A DNA stretch of 64,000 bases. Origin: Cyanobium sp. FGCU52. GTDB lineage: Bacteria; Cyanobacteriota; Cyanobacteriia; PCC-6307; Cyanobiaceae. The number at the start of each line of letters is the position of its first letter. Position 1 is the stretch's first letter. Of the stretch, positions 1 through 7,729 are shown piece after piece. Location of the stretch: assembly GCA_024958715.1 (NCBI GenBank), contig JANWUS010000053.1:186001-250000 (forward strand). Direction: 5' to 3'. Made by a program: the position numbers and the translations under genes. Under the pieces are notes generated by a model. That model searched no databases and was not told the DNA's origin. It was given only the letters and a program-made list of their open reading frames with translations.

Positions 1-989
1 TGCAGACCAATCTGCAACGACTCCAGCACATCGCGAATCTCGATGGGATCGTCGCCAAGATTCAGAGCGCGTCTGACCCGTTCAGCTCTGCGATAACCAC
101 GTTCATAGGCGGGAAGCATGGCTTCGCCTGGGGAAGCTTGGATCGAAGCCCAGATGGGATTGCTGATTCTTTCGGAGGCAAGCCGCTTCACGTGGTTAAT
201 CAGGTGATTGAGTTCGTCGCTGGTTCCGACCAGCTCCGAGTCAATGAGAATGCCATCGATGATTTTTGTGTTCTGCCCCAACTCTTCCTCGATTCGCGGC
301 CAGCACTCAACAACGGCATCACCAAACATCTTCCGTCTTCTCTCGGATGCATCGCGCTCCTTGGTAAGAACGGCATCAAAGCGTCCCTGTAGCCAATTTG
401 CCCATGCGGCTGTTTCCTGATCTTGGCGGGCTTTCTCAAGGATGGCGGCAACGAATCTCTTGAGCTCGACGCCAAGATCAGCCTTGCTGATCCAGGCGAT
501 GGCGCGATCTGGCTCGATGGAAAAGGTGCAGGATGCTCCCAGTGAGGATGCCGGTCCTACAGCGATACCAACCTGAGTGTCCTCTGGAATGAAGAGAAGA
601 GTGGGCAAAGCAAGATCAGAGGCGGAGTGACCAAGGCAATGGCAGGCATACCATTCCCCATAGGCCGCAATGTCAATCTGTTCATTCTCACTTTTCAGAA
701 CGGAGTCATAATCGGGGACGCGCGCATCATCAGAGCGTGCTTTAGAAAAGGGGGTATGCGTTTGCCAGAAAATTTCCATCCAGTGATCAACGAGCCAATC
801 CGCCAGCCCAGACATCGGCCCGATCACATGATGGCGCTGTTCTGAATGCTTCAAGTTGCTTCTGCAGGATGTCAAGCAGCTGCCGTCGATCCAGATCTCC
901 AGCGCAGCAAAGGTAGGTCTCTCAGGCCCGCACAAACCGTGCTCTTCGCCGGCTATCAACCATTCCCATTCAAACCTGATCGAAGACAT
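1..989 (-). CDS. Defence-island protein, N-terminal part; probable ImmA/IrrE-type C-terminus lies off-window
   Basis: Reading the minus strand from the ATG at 989 gives about 329 codons with no stop before the window edge, so the gene is cut at its 3' end. I do not recognise the N-terminal 280 residues with certainty. They contain a short Trp-rich stretch (GPMSGLADWLVDHWMEIFW, about residue 50) and a later basic helical segment. From about residue 290 the protein reads ERGYRRAERVRRALNLGDDP, followed by IEIRDVLESLQIGL. This resembles the helical lead-in of ImmA/IrrE metallo-peptidase domains in long proteins found beside restriction systems. The HExxH motif, if present, would lie beyond base 1. 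The start lies 5 bases after the stop of the DUF262 remnant, so it is probably in the same operon. Base composition is more AT-rich than the core genome. The function is inferred only. Confidence 0.6.
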   Translation of the reverse strand, partial: MSSIRFEWEWLIAGEEHGLCGPERPTFAALEIWIDGSCLTSCRSNLKHSEQRHHVIGPMSGLADWLVDHWMEIFWQTHTPFSKARSDDARVPDYDSVLKSENEQIDIAAYGEWYACHCLGHSASDLALPTLLFIPEDTQVGIAVGPASSLGASCTFSIEPDRAIAWISKADLGVELKRFVAAILEKARQDQETAAWANWLQGRFDAVLTKERDASERRRKMFGDAVVECWPRIEEELGQNTKIIDGILIDSELVGTSDELNHLINHVKRLASERISNPIWASIQASPGEAMLPAYERGYRRAERVRRALNLGDDPIEIRDVLESLQIGL

Positions 990-994
990 GGCGT

Positions 995-1587
995 TCAGGA
1001 TTGATTGTTGAAGTCGTCAAGGCTGCGATCAGCGCGGCGGCTTAACTCCTCCAGGAGATGGGTTGGCCTTTCTGGGTAGCAGTTGTATTTCAACTCTGTC
1101 TCATTGGTGGAAACGCCGATGAGATACACGCCATTGATCGCATTCCAGACTTTCTTTGGTCTCGCCAGGAAGTCTTGTTCTCCTCTGGGATCGGGGATGG
1201 CTTCGTCGAGCAGACGTTGCCTGAGCTGCTCATCACCAAGCCAGCCAGGGCATTGCGATTTGCGATCGGCACTGGAGCGCAGACTGCCCGGAGCTGAGCC
1301 TGTCAGCGGGCAGTGGTAGGGCTTGCAGTGAACGAGAGCCATGATGCTAATTCTAATGGCTTCTCTCAGATTGGCGGTAAGCAGACTGCTGCCAGCGGGT
1401 CGTTCCCCCGATGGGTGGTGGTCTGGGACTCTGTAGCCCAGACCAGCAGTCCGCCGACAGGGTGGCGTTTGTAGAGGGAATCGAACAGACCCCGCACCTG
1501 GTCTCGATTCCAGACGTAGCCCCGCTGGAACTCAGGCAGGGCCATGTGGCCGCTGTCGATGTGGTCGAGGATGTTGGAGATCTTCAT
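995..1587 (-). pseudogene. Decayed DUF262 (GmrSD/ParB-like) protein
   Basis: The N-terminal piece (1587 to 1366) starts with the ATG at 1587, directly after the HNH gene. It has typical DUF262 features: MKISNILDHIDSGH, then the core motif PEFQRGYVWNRDQVRGLFDS and HPVGGLLVWATES. It stops after only 73 residues, whereas intact members usually have several hundred. A second ORF (1342 to 995) in another frame ends with DEQLRQRLLDEAIPDPRG and DFLARPKKVWNAINGVYL. This looks like the far C-terminal end of the same family. The simplest reading is a large internal deletion plus frameshift that removed the middle of the gene. The short N-terminal fragment might still be expressed because it is tightly spaced behind the HNH gene. 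The C-terminal assignment is weaker than the N-terminal one. Confidence 0.65.
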
Positions 1588-1589
1588 GG

Positions 1590-2378
1590 CTAACCTCGAA
1601 ATCCTGATGCAGCCAAGTAAGCCTCTGCTGCCTTCCCCAGCCGACAACGGTAGACAGTAAAAAACTGCCGCCTGCGCCCATTGCGCAAGCTCAGGAACCT
1701 TGGGCAGAGTGATTCAGCCTTGGCCTTTCTCATTTCTCCTGACACATTCTTTGCCGCTGCAATCCGTGCCAGACAGAGGCGAACGCAATTCAGATTCAGA
1801 TGCTCGATCGACCTGGCAATCAGTTCCTCTGTTGTGGAGTAAGCGTTCGGGCTGATCTCAACTGATGCACAGGCATCGGGATGGGGGATCAGGCGCCCAT
1901 CATGCAAAACGGCGACCAGTGGCGGAAACGCAGGCAAATCCAAAGGATTGACAATGAAACCCCTGCTGTCTTCACTGAGTGAACCGGTATTGACGCGATG
2001 GTTCTTGTGCTGGTCGCAACTCAGATTATCTGGAAGCGGTTCAAGATAGCGAGCTTTCTCTTGCTCTTCCTCTCCAGCCCATCGCGAGCCTCCTGTGCAG
2101 ACGGCCAGCAGATTGGGCCAGTGCAAGGCCCAGTTACAGGCAGGATCTTGGTAGGACTTGGCAACGATGTGTTCAACCTGCAAGGAATTCGCCTCCTTGG
2201 TGGCCTCGAGTTCGCAGTAGGCACAGAGGCCGGCCTGATCGGATTGCAGCGTCTTGCAAAGTTCGTCGTAGACCGCACGGCCCTCCGCTCTGAGTTTGTC
2301 CCAGGTTGCACTGGGGTAATCTTGCTGGAAGGCAACGAGCTTGGCTGGAGTAGCCGAAGCCTTGAGAACCCTTTTCAT
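1590..2378 (-). CDS. ptuB: Septu-like HNH nuclease (PtuB / TIGR02646-like)
   Basis: 262 residues. The fingerprint of the retron/Septu HNH family is visible: LCAYCELEA at residues 51-59 (C52, C55), then LQVEHIVAKS (E69, H70), WPNLLAVC near 88-94, and a second Cys/His cluster at C121, H124 and H127. These fit a zinc-stabilised HNH nuclease. I chose the ATG at 2378 because it overlaps the stop of the upstream ATPase as ATGA, the usual sign of translational coupling. An in-frame start 21 bases upstream is less likely. In Septu systems the ATPase and the HNH protein form a complex that degrades nucleic acid on phage infection; here that role is inferred from family and neighbourhood. No retron reverse transcriptase is seen nearby, so this is a stand-alone Septu rather than a retron accessory pair. 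Confidence 0.75.
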   Translation of the reverse strand: MKRVLKASATPAKLVAFQQDYPSATWDKLRAEGRAVYDELCKTLQSDQAGLCAYCELEATKEANSLQVEHIVAKSYQDPACNWALHWPNLLAVCTGGSRWAGEEEQEKARYLEPLPDNLSCDQHKNHRVNTGSLSEDSRGFIVNPLDLPAFPPLVAVLHDGRLIPHPDACASVEISPNAYSTTEELIARSIEHLNLNCVRLCLARIAAAKNVSGEMRKAKAESLCPRFLSLRNGRRRQFFTVYRCRLGKAAEAYLAASGFRG

Positions 2379-3715
2379 GGCGCTGCTGCCGCTTCCCATT
2401 CCTGGTTCTCGATCTGCAGATCGGCTTCCAGCAGGGCAGGCTCCTCGCCTTGATATAACTGATCCAGCTTCTGGCGAAGAGCTACAGCGCGGGGATCTGT
2501 CCAGCGACCTGTGTAGACCAGTTCAAGGTACTCGTGAAGCTCATCGACCTCATTTACTGGCGGGCGGAGGCTCTTCAGGCCAAGAACGGTCTGTAGAAGG
2601 CGTGAGCTTTCAGCGCCCAACGAACCTGCAGGTGCTCCGTAGCACTTGCCATTATCCAGAATCCGAATCTGCCGCGATTCCACTGTGCTGAGCACCTCAG
2701 GGCTGTGGGTGGTGACGATGAACTGAACCCTGGGGAAAGCCTCGCGAAGGGCCGGCAGGATGCGCTGCTGCCAGCCGGGGTGGAGATGTTGCTCAATCTC
2801 ATCAATGAGGACAATGCCGTTGGTTTCCTCTGGCGCATGTTGCCCGTAAAAACCATTCAAGCGCACACAACGAAAGGCCAAATCGGCGACCAAAGCCACC
2901 ACGCCGCGGATGCCGTCGCTGAGTTGGCTGACGGGGAGAAGGCCGAGCTCGTTGTGATACATCGCAAGCTCTTCAAAGCCCAGGTAGTAGCCAAAGCGCG
3001 ACCATCCTTCCTCTCGCAGCACGGCATCAACAGCCTCCTGGATCGCCTCCAGCCGTGCGGCCATCATGCCATCCTGGGGCACAAGCAACGGATCGTCTTG
3101 CTGCATTTTCAGCATGGTGGCCTTGGCCATCCACTGCTGCACCTGCAGATAGTTGGAGCTGGACGAAAAGCAATCCTCATACGCGATCGAACGATTCTCC
3201 GTGAGAACCTTCTTGCGACTCAAATTCTTATGAGTCTTCCAGAGTCGGTTGGTACCATAATAGGCAAGAACAGGCAAAATATGATCGACCTGGCGGTTGA
3301 TGTTCTCCTGCAGGATCTTGCCATAGTGTCTCAGGGCGGCGACTTCGCCAACAGATGTGCTCCCTTTACCGCTCGCGAGTTGTCTGGCGAGCTGGTGATC
3401 CTGGAGGTGTCTGCCTGGTTCGGTTTGAATTGCGGGTGGGAAAGCCACCGTTCCCTCTACACGGATCGGCCAGTAGATGCGCGGATTCAATGTTTCTGGA
3501 TCCAGATGCTGGCGTGCATCAGCTGCCACAAAGTCCCTGGATCGCCCCAGATCAAACGCCCCGACAAATGGCCCTAGCAGCACCGTGATCGCATCGAGAA
3601 TGCTCGATTTGCCCTGCCCATTGCGAGCCACCAGCACCGTGAGATCATCCTCGAACGAGACCTTCAGGTCTTCGAATCGACGGAAGTTCTGGATGTGAAG
3701 CTCGCGGATCAGCAT
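2375..3715 (-). CDS. ptuA: Septu-like AAA/ABC-type ATPase (PtuA)
   Basis: 446 residues of an OLD/SMC-like ABC ATPase. The N-terminus IRELHIQNFRRFEDLKV is typical of RecF/OLD-type proteins. Walker A is ARNGQGKSS at residues 30-38, the signature helix QLSDGIRGVV is at 264-273, Walker B is IVLIDEIEQHLHP at 301-313, and the H-loop is VTTHSPE near 334-340. All key ATPase residues are present. The gene is coupled to the HNH gene by an ATGA overlap, the hallmark of the PtuAB (Septu) pair. It follows hsdS with a 125-base gap and is transcribed in the same direction as the type I system. It probably senses or clamps a phage-derived signal and licenses the nuclease. Composition is AT-rich relative to the core, which suggests acquisition. 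Confidence 0.75.
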   Translation of the reverse strand: MLIRELHIQNFRRFEDLKVSFEDDLTVLVARNGQGKSSILDAITVLLGPFVGAFDLGRSRDFVAADARQHLDPETLNPRIYWPIRVEGTVAFPPAIQTEPGRHLQDHQLARQLASGKGSTSVGEVAALRHYGKILQENINRQVDHILPVLAYYGTNRLWKTHKNLSRKKVLTENRSIAYEDCFSSSSNYLQVQQWMAKATMLKMQQDDPLLVPQDGMMAARLEAIQEAVDAVLREEGWSRFGYYLGFEELAMYHNELGLLPVSQLSDGIRGVVALVADLAFRCVRLNGFYGQHAPEETNGIVLIDEIEQHLHPGWQQRILPALREAFPRVQFIVTTHSPEVLSTVESRQIRILDNGKCYGAPAGSLGAESSRLLQTVLGLKSLRPPVNEVDELHEYLELVYTGRWTDPRAVALRQKLDQLYQGEEPALLEADLQIENQEWEAAAAP

Positions 3716-3840
3716 GGGGATGGCTTCAGTTCAATCGTGTTGGCCTTGAATGCGTTGTACCTAGCTTCATGGTAGCCAACCCCCAAAAGCCACCAGCGCT
3801 GCCGGCTGAGCTGATCGGGGCGTGGGCATTCGGTGGCGTG

Positions 3841-5091
3841 TCATCGCAGGCGGATGCGGCCGGTGAGGAGTTCTTGCATCATGGCTTGTTTGAGGGCGCG
3901 GGTTTTATCGCGGCGGGTTTCGAGAGCCGCAAGTTCGGCGTCCATCTCAGAGAGCACACTAGCGATGGCTTTTTGCTCGGAAACTGGCGGCATTTGCACT
4001 TCCGCGCTTGAGATGTGTGCCCTATTAGTTGCATAAACCTTCGTTCCAGCGGCCAGGCGACGAAGATGTTCCGAGAAAGACGGGACGTACTGGAGGAAGC
4101 CTTTGAAGCCATCAGCCAGAACAGACTTCTCGAATCTTGCGGCGATCGTGTGCAGGCCGGATACAACCTCAGACTCTCTGGAGTCATAGATCTCCACCGA
4201 CTTCGAGACTCCAGTGATGTCCTCAGATGCGTCCGCAAAAATCAGGTCGCCATCTTTCAGTCTGTCTAGGCCAGCAGCCTTGGCAACTGGAAGACTTGGC
4301 AGATCATGCGGTGATGCAAATGAGCGGGAGCTGGCGTGGATGTCGCCATAGTGAAGGTATTTCACGCGCCCGTCTGCCCGAAGTTCTGCGCGAGAGTTGG
4401 TGCCATTCTTGAGATATTTGACGTGATTGCCCAGTCTTATTGTCTCCCACTCCCCCTCAAACCCCGGCAGCCGCCGCTTGCCGGTGAGCAGCTCCTGCAT
4501 GGCGGCCTGCTTCATATTCTGTCTTTTTGCAATTACTTCGCTGATCCCGTTCAGGAGGTCATCAATATCGTCCAGCGCCGCTGCAATCGAAGCCTGCTCC
4601 GCAGACGATGGAAGGCTCACTTGGATGGACCGGACGAGCGAGCTATTCAGGTTCTCCTGATTGCCCGTATTGCTTAGTCTTCTGATTTGCTCGTACTGGC
4701 TGACAAGCAGATGGAATATGTAATCCCGAGAGATGCCGTGATGCAGGATAATTGCTGCACATGCTTGATTGGACGCCGCTTCGATTCCTAGAATCCCGAC
4801 CTTCCCCCTTGTCTTGCCTTGGCCATAAAGCGCCAGCAATATGGTTCCAGGAGGGAAAAGCTTGGCCGCCGAATTGGCAAGACCTTCCTTGGTAATCCCC
4901 TCGCTGGTCTCGGAAATGGTTGTCCAGTTGACTTCGGAGGTTGTGGCCCATGGGATTTCGCCATTCCAATACTCTGGTCTGTTTCGGCTAGGCGTTCCAC
5001 CTGATGTGACATGAGCAATCTCTCCCAGAGTCTTGACTTCCCAGTCCTCCGGGATCACCCCCACTTCTGTCTGCTTGTAGCCCGGCTTCAT
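3841..5091 (-). CDS. hsdS: Type I restriction-modification specificity subunit HsdS
   Basis: 416 residues. Two target-recognition domains, each starting with a VIPEDWEVKTLGEI or EGEWETIRLGNHVK type entry, are separated by a conserved helical spacer. The central repeat (AAMQELLTGKRRLPGF, about residue 200) and the C-terminal repeat (QAMMQELLTGRIRLR) are near copies, as expected for the two halves of HsdS. The chosen ATG (MKPGYKQTEVGVIP) overlaps the hsdM stop as ATGA; an ATG 6 bases earlier is also possible. HsdS sets the DNA target of the methyltransferase and restriction complex. The recognition domains are more AT-rich than the conserved spacer, which suggests domain exchange. The recognised sequence cannot be read from the protein. 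Confidence 0.9.
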   Translation of the reverse strand: MKPGYKQTEVGVIPEDWEVKTLGEIAHVTSGGTPSRNRPEYWNGEIPWATTSEVNWTTISETSEGITKEGLANSAAKLFPPGTILLALYGQGKTRGKVGILGIEAASNQACAAIILHHGISRDYIFHLLVSQYEQIRRLSNTGNQENLNSSLVRSIQVSLPSSAEQASIAAALDDIDDLLNGISEVIAKRQNMKQAAMQELLTGKRRLPGFEGEWETIRLGNHVKYLKNGTNSRAELRADGRVKYLHYGDIHASSRSFASPHDLPSLPVAKAAGLDRLKDGDLIFADASEDITGVSKSVEIYDSRESEVVSGLHTIAARFEKSVLADGFKGFLQYVPSFSEHLRRLAAGTKVYATNRAHISSAEVQMPPVSEQKAIASVLSEMDAELAALETRRDKTRALKQAMMQELLTGRIRLR

Positions 5092-7508
5092 TTCCATGCG
5101 AACCCCATCCGCTCCAGGTGGCCAGCCACACGTGCCTCCAGCTCTTCCACACGCACGCTGATCTGCGGGAGGGCTTCGCCGTAGCGCTCGCCCAGCTGCT
5201 TGAGGCGGCTGGTGAGGGCCTGGCTCACCCGTTCCACTTCCGCGGCGACTGCCTGCTCCAGGGTGGCCAGCCATTTGCCGTTCACCACCAGCTCGCGCAC
5301 TTCCGCATCGGTGAGGCTGTCGTAGCGGCCGTAGGCCAGCTCGTCCAATTCGGCCTCGGCGGCCTTGAGGGCCTTCTTGGTGGCAGCTTCCTCATCGCTC
5401 AGCTCCAGCCACTCCCGCAGAACGGCCAACTCCTCAGCGGCTTCGGGATCCTTCTTGATCTCCTTGATGCGGGCGTTGATGTTTCCCTTGTTGAGCTTCT
5501 CCAGCTCGGCGAACGCCCCCTCGTCGCCGCCGTGTTCCTCCTCCAGCTCCGCCAGGCGACTGCTGGCCTCCTCCAGCTGGGATGTGAGCCCCTCGATCAG
5601 TTCCAGCTCGTCAGCGAACAGCTGCCGCACCAGTAGCTCCTTGGGCAGCAGGTCGCAGATCCAGCCCTTGTCCTTGCTCGTGCCCTTCTTGTCGGTTTCG
5701 ATCACGCGGACTGGCTCGGCTTTCCAGCCGTCGGCGCTGATCGCATACACGTCGTCCTGCATCGATTCGGCCCATTGGTCGAGCAGCAGCTGGTACACGG
5801 CATAGGCATCGATCAGCGGCTGGCCCTGGTAGTGGGCCAGCAGGCTCTCGCTCAGCTCGCGGATCACCTCCTTGGGATGGCAGCCCGGCTCCAGAGCCAG
5901 CAGCTGCGCTGCCGCCCCCTGCTTCCAGGCCTGAAAATGCTGCGCCATCCCCGCCAGGAAGCACGCGAACTGGGGATGGGCTGTGATCGTGGCCTTCAGC
6001 TCCGCCGGGGCCACCGCCAGCTCCAGATAGCCGGGCCGCAGCGGCCGGAACAACGCCTCGCGCAGCTCCGGGCACACCTGCCAGGTGGCCTCCAGCGCGT
6101 CGATATCGCGCTCGGGGATGCCGCCGCGCAGGTGGGCCTCGATGTCCTGCAGGTCTTCGGCTTCTGAGCTGTCGATGTAGCGGGGCAGGTTGAGGTTGTA
6201 GTCGTGCCCTGCGATCTCTTCGTTGCTCACGAAGCGGGCATAGCCCGGCACCTCCAGCTGGCGGCAGAACACATCCACGATCTTGTGGATGTCGCGCTCG
6301 CGCAGGCGGTTCTTGGGGCCGTCCTTGATGAAGCCCTTGCTGGCCTCCACCAGGAAGATCCCCTCGCGGTTCCCTGCATCGCGCTTGTCGATCACCACGA
6401 TGCAGGCGGGGATACCGGTGCCATAGAAGAGGTTGGCCGGCAGGCCGATGATGCCCTTGATCAGCCCACGCTGGATCAGGTTCTTGCGGATCTCGGCTTC
6501 GGCATTGCCGCGGAACAGCACCCCATGGGGAAGGATGCAGGTGCCGCGCCCCGTGCTCTTAAGGGTGCGCACGATGTGCAGCAGATACGCAAAATCGCCC
6601 TGCTTGTCGGGCGGGATGCCGAAGCCCTCGAAGCGGCCCCATGGATCCTTGGCCGGATTGAGACCCGTGCTCCAGCGCTTGTCGGAGAACGGGATATTGG
6701 CCACCACATAATCAAACTGCTTCAGTTGCTCGCCATCGCCATTGGTTTCGAGCAGCTTCGGATCAGCCAGGGTGTTGCCCTGACGGATGATCGCGGTGGG
6801 GTTGCCATGCAGGATCATGTTCATCCGGGCCAGGCCGCTGGTGGCCGCATCCTTCTCCTGGCCGTAGAGCGTGATCGGCGTGGGAGCTCTGGAGGCCACC
6901 TTGAGCAGCAGTGACCCCGAACCGCAGGTGGGGTCGCACACCGTGGTGGCCGCCGTGGTGGGCTCCTTGTGGATCTCCAGGATTTCCGCCTTAATGCGGC
7001 TCACTTCTGAGGGCGTGAGGAACTGGCCCTTGCTCTTGCCGCTTTCGATCGCGAAGTGGCGCATCAGGAATTCGTAGGCATCCCCGAGGATGTCGTCGTC
7101 ATCGGCGCGATTGCGCGAAAAGTTGAGCGACGGAGCCTCGAAGATCGCGATCAGATTGGTGAGCCGATCCACCAGCTCCTTGCCGCTGCCCAGCTTGGCC
7201 TGGTCGTTGAAGTCGGGGAAATCGCTCTGGCTCAGCTGATCATTGGCCTTCACCAGCGGCGCGATGATCTCCTTGTTGATGCGATCGCCGATCTCCGCCT
7301 TGCCCTTGAGGGCCACCATGGCGGCGAAGCTCGCACCCTCCGGGATCAGCAGCGGCGCATAGGGCTGGCCGGCGTACTTGTCGCTGATGTATTTGATGAA
7401 CAGCAGCACCAGCACATAGTCCTTGTACTGGCTGGCATCCATGCCGCCACGCAGCTCATCACAGCTGGCCCAGAGCTTGGAATAGAGCTCCGACTTGCGG
7501 ATGGCCAT
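5088..7508 (-). CDS. hsdM: Type I restriction-modification DNA methyltransferase HsdM
   Basis: 806 residues, longer than the usual 500 or so because of a roughly 300-residue C-terminal extension that is partly coiled coil (acidic helices about residues 640-740). The HsdM N-terminal domain starts at MAIRKSELYSKLWASCDELR, where I place the start (ATG at 7508); the ORF upstream is spurious. SAM-binding motif I is DPTCGSGSLLLKV at 192-204. Catalytic motif IV is NIPF at 271-274, a variant of the usual NPPF. It methylates adenine in the HsdS-defined target. It overlaps hsdS by ATGA. No hsdR motor/nuclease gene is visible on either side; it may lie beyond the left edge. It is divergent from the TPR gene, with 221 bases of intergenic space between them. 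Confidence 0.93.
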   Translation of the reverse strand: MAIRKSELYSKLWASCDELRGGMDASQYKDYVLVLLFIKYISDKYAGQPYAPLLIPEGASFAAMVALKGKAEIGDRINKEIIAPLVKANDQLSQSDFPDFNDQAKLGSGKELVDRLTNLIAIFEAPSLNFSRNRADDDDILGDAYEFLMRHFAIESGKSKGQFLTPSEVSRIKAEILEIHKEPTTAATTVCDPTCGSGSLLLKVASRAPTPITLYGQEKDAATSGLARMNMILHGNPTAIIRQGNTLADPKLLETNGDGEQLKQFDYVVANIPFSDKRWSTGLNPAKDPWGRFEGFGIPPDKQGDFAYLLHIVRTLKSTGRGTCILPHGVLFRGNAEAEIRKNLIQRGLIKGIIGLPANLFYGTGIPACIVVIDKRDAGNREGIFLVEASKGFIKDGPKNRLRERDIHKIVDVFCRQLEVPGYARFVSNEEIAGHDYNLNLPRYIDSSEAEDLQDIEAHLRGGIPERDIDALEATWQVCPELREALFRPLRPGYLELAVAPAELKATITAHPQFACFLAGMAQHFQAWKQGAAAQLLALEPGCHPKEVIRELSESLLAHYQGQPLIDAYAVYQLLLDQWAESMQDDVYAISADGWKAEPVRVIETDKKGTSKDKGWICDLLPKELLVRQLFADELELIEGLTSQLEEASSRLAELEEEHGGDEGAFAELEKLNKGNINARIKEIKKDPEAAEELAVLREWLELSDEEAATKKALKAAEAELDELAYGRYDSLTDAEVRELVVNGKWLATLEQAVAAEVERVSQALTSRLKQLGERYGEALPQISVRVEELEARVAGHLERMGFAWK

Positions 7509-7729
7509 GGGGACGGAGAGCTCGGAGCCGCTTGGGGATTGTGCCGCAGGCCTCGCGTCGGCAAGCAGGTGGTCAGAGTGGCGGCGCTGCGCCTGGAGGT
7601 CAGGCCGATCGCCTGATCGGCGCCACCGCCTCGCACCTGCGGGCGCCCCTGATCTCGGCACACACCAGGCTGCGGCGTTGGCAACAGCTCTCAGGTTTCA
7701 GCTTGAATGCCCCCACTCTCGCCACCTCG

